Assembly (NCBI RefSeq): GCF_028291745.1
Contig: NZ_JAQGNQ010000033.1
Coordinates: 1-43,552, forward strand
Length of the DNA: 43,552 bases
DNA from: Ramlibacter sp.
GTDB lineage: Bacteria; Pseudomonadota; Gammaproteobacteria; Burkholderiales; Burkholderiaceae_C
Direction: 5' to 3'
Shown here: piece after piece, positions 25,218 through 33,314 of the stretch
How positions within the stretch are numbered: the first letter of the stretch is position 1
How the letters are laid out: each line of letters begins with the position of its first letter
Notes under the pieces: generated by a model
Seen by the model: only the letters and a program-made list of their open reading frames with translations
The model's database searches: none
What the model was told of the DNA's origin: nothing
Made by a program: the position numbers and the translations under genes

Positions 25218-26497
25218 TGGGAATGGCGCATCGCTTCCGGTTCGGCCGCTCCGCCATCTGGGGCGCCTACGCCCTGGTGCTCCTGGTCGCGCCGCTGCTG
25301 TTCAACACCAGCCTGGCGCACACGATGCTGTCGCAGATGGGCATCGCCATCATCGTCTGCCTCTCGTACAACATGCTGCTGGGGCAGGGCGGCATGCTCA
25401 GTTTCGGCCATGCGGTGTATTCGGGGATGGGCGCCTTCCTCGCGATCCATGCACTGAACCTGGTGGGCAAGGCGGGCTGGCCGATCCCGGTCAGCCTGAT
25501 CCCCATCGTCGGCGGCCTGGCGGCCATGCTGGTCGCGGTGGTCCTGGGCTACGTCACCACCAAGAAGGCGGCGACGCCTTTCGCGATGATCACGCTGGGC
25601 ATCGGCGAGCTCGTATGGGCCTCGGCCCTGATGTTCCCGGAGTTCTTCGGCGGCGAGGGTGGCATCTCGGGCAACCGCGTGGTCGGGCCCAGCCCGCTGG
25701 GCATCAGCTTCGGCCCGCAGATCCAGCTCTATTACCTGATCGCGCTCTACACCTTCGTCTGCACCGTGCTGATGTACGCCTTCACGCGCACGCCGCTCGG
25801 GCGCATGCTCAATGCGGTGCGCGACAACCCCGAGCGCGTGGAATTCGTCGGCTACGACACGCAGAAGGTGCGCTATCTCTCCTTCGTGATCGCCGCCTTC
25901 TTTGCCGGCATTTCGGGCGGACTGGCGGCGCTGAATTTCGAGATCGTCACCTCCGAGGTGGTGAGCGGCCCGCGCTCGGGGGCGTACCTGCTCTTCACCT
26001 TCCTGGGTGGCGCCACCAATTTCTTCGGGCCGATCATCGGCGGCGTGCTGATGGTGCTGGCCGGCGTGCTGCTGTCCGAGCTCACCAGGGCCTGGCTGCT
26101 GTACCTGGGCCTGGTGTTCATGTTCATGGTGATGTACGCGCCCGGCGGCATCGCCAGCCTGATCATGATGAACGTGCGGGTGGCAGCCTTCGGGCGCTTC
26201 AAGGAACTATGGGTCAGCTACCTGGCGCTGGCCTTCTGTGCGCTGGTGGCGCTGCTCGGCGCCGGCATCATGATCGAGATGGTCTACCACCTGCAACTCA
26301 ATGCGGCGCTCGGGCCCGAACTGCATTTCGTCGGCGTGCCGCTCAACGCGAAGAGCATCGACAGCTGGTTTGGCGCGATCTTGGTGATGGCCACGGGCAT
26401 CGGCCTGTTCGAGGTGGTGCGACGCCACTACCGCAGGCAGTGGGGCGAGATCCAGGCTTACATCGCGCGCGAAGTGGCGCTAAGGGAAAAGCCGTGA
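25217..26497 (+). CDS. Branched-chain amino acid-type ABC transporter permease (LivM-like)
   Basis: The second membrane subunit, 426 residues. It shows the LivM pattern MGIAIIVCLSYNMLLGQGGMLSFGHAVYSGMGAF, and the ATPase-contact loop RMLNAVRDNPERVEFVGYDTQKVRYLSFVIAAFFAGISGG in order. After the usual end (YAPGGIASLIM, about residue 315) there is a C-terminal extension of about 110 residues with two further hydrophobic helices, so it is longer than many LivM proteins. It overlaps the upstream permease by 1 bp and the next gene by 4 bp (GTGA). Confidence 0.93.
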   Translation: MGMAHRFRFGRSAIWGAYALVLLVAPLLFNTSLAHTMLSQMGIAIIVCLSYNMLLGQGGMLSFGHAVYSGMGAFLAIHALNLVGKAGWPIPVSLIPIVGGLAAMLVAVVLGYVTTKKAATPFAMITLGIGELVWASALMFPEFFGGEGGISGNRVVGPSPLGISFGPQIQLYYLIALYTFVCTVLMYAFTRTPLGRMLNAVRDNPERVEFVGYDTQKVRYLSFVIAAFFAGISGGLAALNFEIVTSEVVSGPRSGAYLLFTFLGGATNFFGPIIGGVLMVLAGVLLSELTRAWLLYLGLVFMFMVMYAPGGIASLIMMNVRVAAFGRFKELWVSYLALAFCALVALLGAGIMIEMVYHLQLNAALGPELHFVGVPLNAKSIDSWFGAILVMATGIGLFEVVRRHYRRQWGEIQAYIAREVALREKP

Positions 26498-27273
26498 GCG
26501 CCTCGGCCTCTGCGTCCACGCCCGCTCTGGAACTGCTCGACCTGCGCAAGTCCTTCGGCAAGACCGACATCATCCGCGGCTGCAGCCTGCAGGTGATGGC
26601 GGGCGAACGCGTGGCCGTGATCGGGCCCAACGGCGCCGGCAAGTCGACGCTGTTCAACCTGATCAGCGGCCGCTTCGCACCCAGCAGCGGCCAGGTGCTG
26701 CTGCACGGCCAGCGCATCGAGGGGCGCAAGCCCTTCGAGATCAACCGGCTCGGCCTCTCGCGCAGCTTCCAGATCACCAACATCTTTCCGAAGTTGTCGG
26801 TGTTCGAGAACCTGCGCTGCGGCGTGCTCTGGAGGCTGGGCTACAAGTACAGCTTCATCCGCTTCCTCGACAAGCTGCGCGACGCCAATGAGCGCACCGA
26901 GGACCTGCTGCAGATGATCCACCTGCATCGCAAGCGCGACGTGCTGGCGGTGAACCTCACGTACGCGGAGCAGCGGGCACTGGAGGTCGGCATCACCATT
27001 GCCGGCGGCGCCAGCGTGATCCTGCTGGACGAGCCCACCGCGGGCATGAGCCGCGAGGAGACCCGCCGCTTCATCGCGCTGATCAAGGATGTCACCGTGG
27101 GCAAGACGCTGCTGACGGTCGAACACGACATGAGCGTGGTGTTCGGCCTGGCCGATCGCATTGCGGTGGTGGTCTACGGCGAGATCATCGCCTTCGACAC
27201 GCCCGAGCGCATCCGCGCCAACCAGCGCGTGCAGGAGGCCTACCTCGGTGCCGCCCCCGCGCAAGAGGACTGA
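26494..27273 (+). CDS. Branched-chain amino acid-type ABC transporter ATP-binding protein (LivG-like)
   Basis: A cytoplasmic ATPase subunit of 259 residues from a GTG that overlaps the permease stop (GTGA). Walker A is GPNGAGKST (Lys50), Walker B VILLDEPTAG, and the switch His is in VEHDMSVVFGLADRI. The ABC signature is NLTYAEQRALEVG, a LivG-type departure from LSGGQ. A Ser/Ala-rich tail of about 10 residues precedes the domain. It would pair with the LivF-like ATPase encoded 1 bp downstream. Because that partner has an altered Walker A, this subunit may supply most of the ATPase activity. Confidence 0.94.
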   Translation: MSASASASTPALELLDLRKSFGKTDIIRGCSLQVMAGERVAVIGPNGAGKSTLFNLISGRFAPSSGQVLLHGQRIEGRKPFEINRLGLSRSFQITNIFPKLSVFENLRCGVLWRLGYKYSFIRFLDKLRDANERTEDLLQMIHLHRKRDVLAVNLTYAEQRALEVGITIAGGASVILLDEPTAGMSREETRRFIALIKDVTVGKTLLTVEHDMSVVFGLADRIAVVVYGEIIAFDTPERIRANQRVQEAYLGAAPAQED

Positions 27274-27274
27274 C

Positions 27275-27970
27275 GTGCTGTACATCGAGAACCTCCACGC
27301 GTACTACGGCAAGAGCCACGTGCTGCACGGCGTGCAGTTCGACGTGGGCGAGGGCGAGATCGTGTCGCTGCTGGGGCGCAACGGCTCGGGCCGCTCGACC
27401 ACTGCCAAGGCCATCATGGGCATGGTCGAATGCACCGGCGACGTGATCTGGCGCGACCAGCAGATCCGCGGCCGCAAGCCCTACGAGATTGCGCATCTCG
27501 GCGTGGGCTACGTGCCGGAGAACCGCGACATCTTTCCCCGCCTGACCGTGCACCAGAACCTGGTGCTCGGCCAGAAGCGCACGGGGCAGGAGGCGCGCTG
27601 GAGCTTCGACGACGTCTACGAGATGTTCCCGCGCCTGCGCGAACGGCAGCATACCGAGGCGGGCGTGCTTTCAGGGGGCGAGCAGCAGATGCTGACGCTG
27701 TGCCGCACGCTCATGGGCGACCCGGACCTGATCATCATCGACGAACCGACCGAGGGCCTGGCGCCCATGATCGTCGAGCTGGTGGGGCAGTATCTGAAGA
27801 CCCTGCAGCTGGCGGGTGTCTCGGTGCTGTTGATCGAGCAGAAGCTGACGATCGCGCTGGAGATCTCCGACCGGGCGCTGGTGATGGGGCATGGGACGAT
27901 CGTGTTCGACGGGACCCCGCAGGCGCTGCGCGAGGACGCGCATGTGCGCAAGGAATGGCTGGAGGTGTAG
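27275..27970 (+). CDS. Branched-chain amino acid-type ABC transporter ATP-binding protein (LivF-like), Walker A Lys to Arg
   Basis: The second ATPase subunit, 231 residues, starting at a GTG one base after the LivG-like stop. The order is family-typical: SLLGRNGSGRSTT (Walker A), VGYVPENRDIFPRLTVHQNL (Q-loop region), LSGGEQQML (signature) and LIIIDEPTEGLAPMIV (Walker B). LIEQKL is the usual LivF form of the H-loop. The odd point is Arg40 where Walker A normally has the invariant Lys that contacts the phosphates. The codon is CGC in an otherwise clean gene, so it is not a frameshift effect. Such a site often binds or hydrolyses ATP poorly, which would make the ATPase pair asymmetric. Confidence 0.93.
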   Translation: MLYIENLHAYYGKSHVLHGVQFDVGEGEIVSLLGRNGSGRSTTAKAIMGMVECTGDVIWRDQQIRGRKPYEIAHLGVGYVPENRDIFPRLTVHQNLVLGQKRTGQEARWSFDDVYEMFPRLRERQHTEAGVLSGGEQQMLTLCRTLMGDPDLIIIDEPTEGLAPMIVELVGQYLKTLQLAGVSVLLIEQKLTIALEISDRALVMGHGTIVFDGTPQALREDAHVRKEWLEV

Positions 27971-28013
27971 CGACGGTGGTCCAGCATCACGCTGCGTGCG
28001 TGACCGGAGAGTT

Positions 28014-28123
28014 TCGAACGCAGAAGACGCAGAAATACGCAGAGGACGCAGAAAAGACCAGTTCAAATCTGTCTTTGAAGCCTTCTGCGTTTTCTGCGTA
28101 ACTTCTGCGTCTTCTGCGTTCGA
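28014..28123. repeat. ACGCAGAAG long hairpin, copy 2
   Basis: The outer arms TCGAACGCAGAAGACGCAGA and TCTGCGTCTTCTGCGTTCGA pair perfectly, and an inner ACGCAGAGGACGCAGAA/TTCTGCGT pair continues the stem. It begins 43 bp after the LivF-like stop and is the main content of the first half of the 329-bp gene-free stretch 27971-28299. The second half holds the promoter and operator of the next gene. Probably it ends or stabilises the transporter transcript. Confidence 0.9.
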
Positions 28124-28223
28124 GATTGGCCGATCGAACCGCCGCGCTCGTTGCGGCGACCAGGGATTTGCGCATCCTTCCCGCAAGCCCTATCGTGTTT
28201 GTCCCTGCCGCGACAAGCCCCCG

Positions 28224-28251
28224 TTGCCGTGCCTCGGCTCGCGCCTACAAT
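28224..28251 (+). promoter_or_regulatory. Sigma-70 promoter of the FadB-like gene
   Basis: TTGCCG (28224-28229), a 16-bp spacer and TACAAT (28246-28251) match the sigma-70 pattern well. The predicted start of transcription, near 28258, falls at the left edge of the palindromic operator. About 42 bp of leader would precede the ATG. Confidence 0.65.
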
Positions 28252-28257
28252 CCGCAA

Positions 28258-28277
28258 AAAAGAACGATCGTTCTTTT
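28258..28277. promoter_or_regulatory. Palindromic operator at the FadB-like promoter
   Basis: A perfect 20-bp palindrome with core GAACGATCGTTC flanked by AAAA and TTTT. It overlaps the predicted +1 and ends 22 bp before the ATG. A repressor bound here would block initiation. The size and symmetry suit a TetR-family regulator of the kind that controls fatty-acid degradation in beta-proteobacteria. No regulator gene is in the window. Confidence 0.7.
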
Positions 28278-28299
28278 CCCTCACCCCAAAGGATGCAGC

Positions 28300-30399
28300 A
28301 TGACGGCTGAAACCAAGGTTCATGGCGACGTCGCCGTGATCACGCTGAACAACCCGCCGGTCAACGGGCTGGGCTATGCGACCCGCGTTGCGATCGCGGA
28401 GGGCATCGACCGGGCCAACGCCGACCCGGCCGTCAAGGCGATCGTCATCACCGGGGCGGGCAAGGCCTTCTCGGGGGGCGCCGACATCAAGGAATTCGGC
28501 TCGCCCAAGGCAACCGCCGAACCCAACCTGCTGTCCCTGATCCTCGCCTGCGAAAACTCGACCAAGCCAGTGGTCGCGGCGATCCACTCGGTCGCCATGG
28601 GCGGCGGCCTGGAGCTTTCGCTCGGCTGCCACTACCGCATTGCGGCGCCGGGCGCCAACATCGCGCTGCCCGAAGTGAAGCTGGGCCTGATCCCCGGGGC
28701 CGGCGGCACGCAGCGCCTGCCGCGCGTGCTGGGCGTGGAGCCGGCGCTGAACATGATCGTCAGCGGCGAGCCGGTCAAGAGCGAGATGCTGGCGCAACTG
28801 CCCGGCCAGAAGCTGTTCGACAAGATGGCGTCCTCGCCCGAGTCGCTGCTGGAAGAGACCATCGCCTTCGCCCGCTCGGTGGCCGACGTGCGGCCGCTGC
28901 CCCTGGTGCGCAACCTGCCCAGCAAGCACCCGCAGGGCGACGCCTACTTCCAGTTCGCGCGCAACATGGTCAAGGGCATGGCCAAGAACTTCCCCGCGCC
29001 GGCGAAGTGCGTCGATGCGGTCGAAGCCTCGACGAAGAAGAAGTTCGACGAAGGCATGGGGTACGAGCGCGAGATCTTCACCGCGCTGATGTTCACGCCC
29101 GAGTCGCGCGCGCTGCGCCACCTGTTCATGGCCGAACGCGCGGCCTCCAAGATCGCCGACGTGCCGGAAGACACGAAGCAGCGCCAGATCAGCAACGTGG
29201 CCGTGATCGGCGCCGGCACCATGGGGGGCGGCATCTCGATGAACTTCCTGAACGCCGGCATCCCGGTGACCATCCTCGAGATGAAGCAGGAGGCGCTGGA
29301 CCGCGGCATCGCGACGATCCGCAAGAACTACGAGTCGCAGGTCAAGCGCGGCAAGCTGAAGCAGGACAAGTACGAGCAGCGCATGGCGCTGCTGAAGACC
29401 ACGTTGTCGTACGAAGAGATCAAGGACGCCGACCTCGTGATCGAGGCCGTGTTCGAGGAGATGGGGGTCAAGCAGAAGGTCTTCGAGACGCTCGACGGCC
29501 TGATGAAGAAGGATGCCATCCTGGCGTCCAACACCTCCACGCTGGACCTGAACAAGATCGCCGCCTTCACCAAGCGTCCTGGCGACGTCGTCGGCCTGCA
29601 CTTCTTCAGCCCGGCCAACGTGATGAAGCTGCTGGAGGTGGTGCGCGGCGACAAGACCGGCAAGGACGTGATGGCCACGGTGATGTCGCTGGCCAAGAAG
29701 ATCAAGAAGACCGCGGTGGTCTCGGGCGTCACCGACGGCTTCATCGGCAACCGCATGATCGAGCAATACAGCCGCCAGGCCGGCTTCCTGCTCGATGAAG
29801 GCGCGACGCCGCAGCAGGTGGACAAGGCGATCGAGAAGTTCGGCTTCGCGATGGGGCCCTTCCGCATGGGCGACCTGGCCGGCAACGACATCGGCTGGGC
29901 GATCCGCAAGCGGCGCGCGCAGGAGCGGCCCAACATGCTGTATTCGCGCACCGCCGACAAGCTGTGCGAACTGGGCCGCTTCGGCCAGAAGACGGGCGCC
30001 GGCTGGTACGACTACCAGGCCGGCAAGCGCGACGCGATTCCCTCGAAGCTGGTGGAAGACATGGTGGTGCAGCACCGCGAATCGCTGGGCATCACGCCGC
30101 GCAAGATCGCCGACGAAGAGATCGTGCAGCGCCTGGTGTTCGCGCTGGTGAACGAGGGTGCGCGCATCCTGGAAGAGGGCATCGCCGCCCGTGCCGGCGA
30201 CATCGACATGGTCTACATCACGGGCTACGGCTTCCCGATCCACCGCGGCGGCCCGATGCTCTATGCCGACCAGGTCGGCCTGTTCAACGTGGTCCACGCG
30301 ATGAAGCGCTTCGCCACCAACCCCCACGACGACGCGAAGTTCTGGGAACCGGCGCCGCTGCTGCTGAAGCTGGCGCAGGAAGGCAAGACGTTCAACTGA
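28300..30399 (+). CDS. Bifunctional enoyl-CoA hydratase / 3-hydroxyacyl-CoA dehydrogenase (FadB/FadJ-like)
   Basis: A multifunctional beta-oxidation enzyme of 699 residues. The N-terminal crotonase domain (about 1-190) has [16 protein letters not shown] and [20 protein letters not shown]. The NAD-binding 3-hydroxyacyl-CoA dehydrogenase domain starts near residue 300 with [18 protein letters not shown] and includes [18 protein letters not shown]. Two C-terminal dehydrogenase repeats end with [16 protein letters not shown]. The length and domain order fit the monomeric bifunctional type. It acts in the cytosol, with the thiolase encoded further on. It is probably controlled by the palindrome upstream. 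The ATG at 28300 was chosen over a nearby out-of-frame ATG. Confidence 0.95.
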   Translation: MTAETKVHGDVAVITLNNPPVNGLGYATRVAIAEGIDRANADPAVKAIVITGAGKAFSGGADIKEFGSPKATAEPNLLSLILACENSTKPVVAAIHSVAMGGGLELSLGCHYRIAAPGANIALPEVKLGLIPGAGGTQRLPRVLGVEPALNMIVSGEPVKSEMLAQLPGQKLFDKMASSPESLLEETIAFARSVADVRPLPLVRNLPSKHPQGDAYFQFARNMVKGMAKNFPAPAKCVDAVEASTKKKFDEGMGYEREIFTALMFTPESRALRHLFMAERAASKIADVPEDTKQRQISNVAVIGAGTMGGGISMNFLNAGIPVTILEMKQEALDRGIATIRKNYESQVKRGKLKQDKYEQRMALLKTTLSYEEIKDADLVIEAVFEEMGVKQKVFETLDGLMKKDAILASNTSTLDLNKIAAFTKRPGDVVGLHFFSPANVMKLLEVVRGDKTGKDVMATVMSLAKKIKKTAVVSGVTDGFIGNRMIEQYSRQAGFLLDEGATPQQVDKAIEKFGFAMGPFRMGDLAGNDIGWAIRKRRAQERPNMLYSRTADKLCELGRFGQKTGAGWYDYQAGKRDAIPSKLVEDMVVQHRESLGITPRKIADEEIVQRLVFALVNEGARILEEGIAARAGDIDMVYITGYGFPIHRGGPMLYADQVGLFNVVHAMKRFATNPHDDAKFWEPAPLLLKLAQEGKTFN

Positions 30400-30432
30400 C
30401 CTCCGGTGGGCCTCCGTGCGCGGGGGCCCTCC

Positions 30433-30466
30433 AGGATGTCATCCCGGCGCAGCCGGGATCCACGAT
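30433..30466. repeat. GTCATCCCGG element, half copy
   Basis: GGATGTCATCCCGGCGCAGC and the following CGGGATCCACGAT match the left half of the element at 5838; the right half is missing. It ends 4 bp before the ATG of the M20 peptidase gene, so that gene's whole leader next to the start codon is repeat-derived. Confidence 0.75.
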
Positions 30467-30470
30467 CCCC

Positions 30471-31946
30471 ATGATCAAGCGCCTCGTCCTCGTTCTTCTC
30501 GCCCTGCTGCTGCTCCTCGCAGCCGCCCTGGCCGTCAACACCCTGCGCCAGCCCTCGCGGCAGGTCGACGTGGCCGCGGCGCCGCCGCTCGCCATCGACA
30601 CCCAGGCGGTGGCGGACAAGCTCGCCGGTGCGATCCGCTTCCGGACCGTGTCCTCGCTGGAAGACGCGAACCAGAACGCGGAGCAGTTCCGGCAATTGCA
30701 TGCCTACCTCGAACAGCGCTTTCCGCTGGTGCACCAGAAACTCAAGCGCGAAACGGTCAATGGCCTGAGCCTGCTCTATACGTGGCAGGGGAGCGATCCT
30801 TCGGCCAAGCCGATTGCCTTGATGGCGCACCAGGACGTCGTGCCCATCGCCCCGGGCACCGAAGCCAAGTGGCAGGCGCAGCCCTTCGCGGGCGAACAGA
30901 AGGACGGCTTCGTCTGGGGCCGCGGCGCCTGGGACGACAAGGCCAACCTGGTCTCCGAACTCGAAGCCGTGGAGATGCTGCTGGCCTCCGGCTTCCAGCC
31001 GCGCGAGACGGTGTACCTCGCCTTCGGGGCCGACGAGGAGGTGAGCGGCCTGCGCGGAGCCGCGCAGATCGTCAAGCTGCTGCAGGAGCGCCAGGTGCGG
31101 CTCGACTTCGTGATCGACGAAGGCCTGCTGATCACCGAGGGCGTGATGCCGGGCCTGAAGCAACCGGCCGCCCTGGTCGGCATCGCGGAGAAGGGATTCC
31201 TCTCGGTGGTGATGAAGGTGTCGGGCACGCCGGGTCATTCGTCGATGCCGCCGCTCGCGGGCGAGAGCGCCATCGGCATGATGAGCGCGGCGCTGCGCCG
31301 GCTCGACGACGACCAGCTCCCCGGCACCATCCGCGGCGTCGCGCGCGAGATGTTCGAGACCATCGCGCCGGAGCTCGGTGGCTTCCAGCGGGTGGCGCTG
31401 TCCAACCTGTGGCTGTTCGGGCCGCTGGTGCAAAGGCAACTGGAAAAAGGCGCGAGCACCAATGCCATGCTGCGCACGACCACTGCCTTGACCATCGTCA
31501 ACGCCGGCAACAAGGACAACGTGATCCCGGGCGAGGCGCAGGCCACGGTCAACTTCCGCCTGCTGCCCGGCGACACGCGCGACGCCGTGATGGCGCATGT
31601 GCGCCGCGACACCGGCGAGCGCTTCGACCTGAGCGCGCTACCCGGAAGCGCCGAAGCGTCACCGGTGTCGCCCACGCAATCGGCCTCTTATCAATTGATC
31701 AATCGCACGGTGCGCTCGTTGTTCCCGGGCACCATCGTCGCGCCGGGCCTGATGATCGGCGCGACCGACTCGCGCTACTTCGCGGCGATCAGCGACCACG
31801 TCTACCGGTTCTCGCCGGTGCGCGCCAGGCCGGAAGACCTGCCGCGCTTCCACGGCACCAACGAACGCATCAGCGCCGCCAACCTGGGCGAGCTGGTTCG
31901 CTTCTATCACCAACTGCTGCGCAACCTGAATGCGCCGGCCCCCTGA
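30471..31946 (+). CDS. M20 family metallopeptidase, PM20D1/carboxypeptidase S-like
   Basis: A membrane-anchored or exported di-zinc hydrolase of 491 residues. The N-terminal helix [20 protein letters not shown] is a signal anchor. The M20 active site is complete: H120 and D122 (AHQD), bridging D155 (GAWDDK), catalytic E189 with E190 (ADEEVSG), D216 (IDEG) and H461 (FHGTNE). Length and residue spacing closely follow PM20D1, which joins and splits fatty acids and amino acids, and yeast carboxypeptidase S. It lies between the FadB-like and thiolase genes, so releasing fatty acids from N-acyl amino acids for beta-oxidation is plausible but inferred. No Shine-Dalgarno is visible; a repeat half abuts the start. 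Confidence 0.9.
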   Translation: MIKRLVLVLLALLLLLAAALAVNTLRQPSRQVDVAAAPPLAIDTQAVADKLAGAIRFRTVSSLEDANQNAEQFRQLHAYLEQRFPLVHQKLKRETVNGLSLLYTWQGSDPSAKPIALMAHQDVVPIAPGTEAKWQAQPFAGEQKDGFVWGRGAWDDKANLVSELEAVEMLLASGFQPRETVYLAFGADEEVSGLRGAAQIVKLLQERQVRLDFVIDEGLLITEGVMPGLKQPAALVGIAEKGFLSVVMKVSGTPGHSSMPPLAGESAIGMMSAALRRLDDDQLPGTIRGVAREMFETIAPELGGFQRVALSNLWLFGPLVQRQLEKGASTNAMLRTTTALTIVNAGNKDNVIPGEAQATVNFRLLPGDTRDAVMAHVRRDTGERFDLSALPGSAEASPVSPTQSASYQLINRTVRSLFPGTIVAPGLMIGATDSRYFAAISDHVYRFSPVRARPEDLPRFHGTNERISAANLGELVRFYHQLLRNLNAPAP

Positions 31947-31966
31947 CAGCACCTGAAAGGCCTTCC

Positions 31967-33142
31967 ATGAGCAACGCCGTCATCGTCTCCACCGCCCGCA
32001 CGCCCCTGACCAAGAGCTGGAAGGGCGGGTTCAACATGACGCACGGCGCCACGCTGGGCGGCCATGCCGTGCGCGAAGCGCTCAAGCGCGCCAAGGTCCC
32101 CGGCGATGCCGTGGAAGACGTGATCATGGGCTGCGCCAATCCCGAGGGCGCCACCGGCGCCAACATCGCGCGCCAGATCGCGCTGATGGCGGACCTGCCG
32201 ATCACCGTCTCCGGCGTGACGGTCAACCGCTTCTGTTCCTCGGGCCTGCAGACCATCGCGCTGGCTGCGCAACGCATCATCGCGGGCGAGGGCGAGGTGT
32301 ACGTGGCCGGCGGCGTCGAGAGCATTTCCTGCGTGCAGCAGGAGATGAACCAGCACATGCTGCGCGACCTGTCCCTGGACCGGAAAAAGCCGGAGATCTA
32401 CTGGTCGATGCTGCAGACGGCCGAACAGGTGGCCAAGCGCTACCACATCGGTCGCGACCAGATGGACGAATACGGCGCCGCCAGCCAGCAGAAGGCGTGC
32501 GCGGCGCAGGAAGCCGGCAAGTTCAAGGACGAGATCGCACCCATCACGGTCAAGGCCGGCGTGGCCGATGCAGTGATGGGCCTGATCACCAAGGAAGTGA
32601 CGGTGAGCAAGGACGAAGGCCTGCGTGAAGGCACGACCAAGGAAAGCATCAGCGGCATCAAGCCGGCGCTGCCGGGCGGCGTGATCTCCGCCGGCAATGC
32701 GAGCCAGTTCTCCGATGGCGCGGGCGCCTGCGTGGTGGTGAGCGAGGAGTACGCAGCCCGCAACAAGCTCACCCCGATGGGCCGCTTCCTGGGCTTCGCG
32801 GTCGCCGGCTGCGAGCCCGACGAAATGGGCATCGGCCCGGTGTTCGCCGTGCCCAAGGTTCTGAAGCGCCTGGGGCTGACGGTGCAGGACATCGACCTGT
32901 GGGAACTGAACGAAGCCTTTGCGGTGCAGGTGCTCTACTGCCGCGACAAGCTGGGCATCCCCGCCGACCGCCTGAACGTCAACGGCGGCGCCATCGCGGT
33001 CGGCCACCCGTACGGTGTGTCGGGGCAGCGATTGACGGGGCATGCGCTGATCGAGGGCAAGCGCCGCGGAGCGAAGCGGGTGGTGGTGACGATGTGCATC
33101 GGGGGCGGGATGGGGGCGGCGGGCGTTTTCGAAGTGCTGTGA
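31967..33142 (+). CDS. Thiolase (acetyl-CoA acyltransferase)
   Basis: This enzyme cleaves 3-ketoacyl-CoA to acetyl-CoA and a shortened acyl-CoA. The 391 residues carry the nucleophile C90 (NRFCSSGLQ), the motif ELNEAFA, H347 ([14 protein letters not shown]) and the second catalytic C377 ([10 protein letters not shown]). The sequence fits degradative FadA-type thiolases rather than biosynthetic PhaA, but this cannot be settled by eye. It follows the M20 peptidase by 20 bp and together with the FadB-like and FadE-like enzymes completes one beta-oxidation set. A long hairpin repeat lies just behind its stop. Confidence 0.94.
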   Translation: MSNAVIVSTARTPLTKSWKGGFNMTHGATLGGHAVREALKRAKVPGDAVEDVIMGCANPEGATGANIARQIALMADLPITVSGVTVNRFCSSGLQTIALAAQRIIAGEGEVYVAGGVESISCVQQEMNQHMLRDLSLDRKKPEIYWSMLQTAEQVAKRYHIGRDQMDEYGAASQQKACAAQEAGKFKDEIAPITVKAGVADAVMGLITKEVTVSKDEGLREGTTKESISGIKPALPGGVISAGNASQFSDGAGACVVVSEEYAARNKLTPMGRFLGFAVAGCEPDEMGIGPVFAVPKVLKRLGLTVQDIDLWELNEAFAVQVLYCRDKLGIPADRLNVNGGAIAVGHPYGVSGQRLTGHALIEGKRRGAKRVVVTMCIGGGMGAAGVFEVL

Positions 33143-33156
33143 ATTCGCGAACAGTC

Positions 33157-33268
33157 TTGAACGCAGAAGACGCAGAAGTGACGCAGAAATCGCAGAAGGA
33201 ATTCATCAAAGGTTTTCCTTCTGACTTTTCTGCGACTTCTGCATCATTTCCGCGACTTCTGCGTTCAA
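33157..33268. repeat. ACGCAGAAG long hairpin, copy 3
   Basis: The outer arms TTGAACGCAGAAGACGCAGA and TTCTGCGTTCAA, with inner TCGCAGAAGGAA against CCTTCTGAC, form a long but less perfect stem than copies 1 and 2. It fills most of the 172-bp gap between the thiolase and acyl-CoA dehydrogenase genes. Confidence 0.85.
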
Positions 33269-33314
33269 TCTGCATGTCGCATGCACGGCGCTCACTACCG
33301 CCCTGAAGTTCCAA

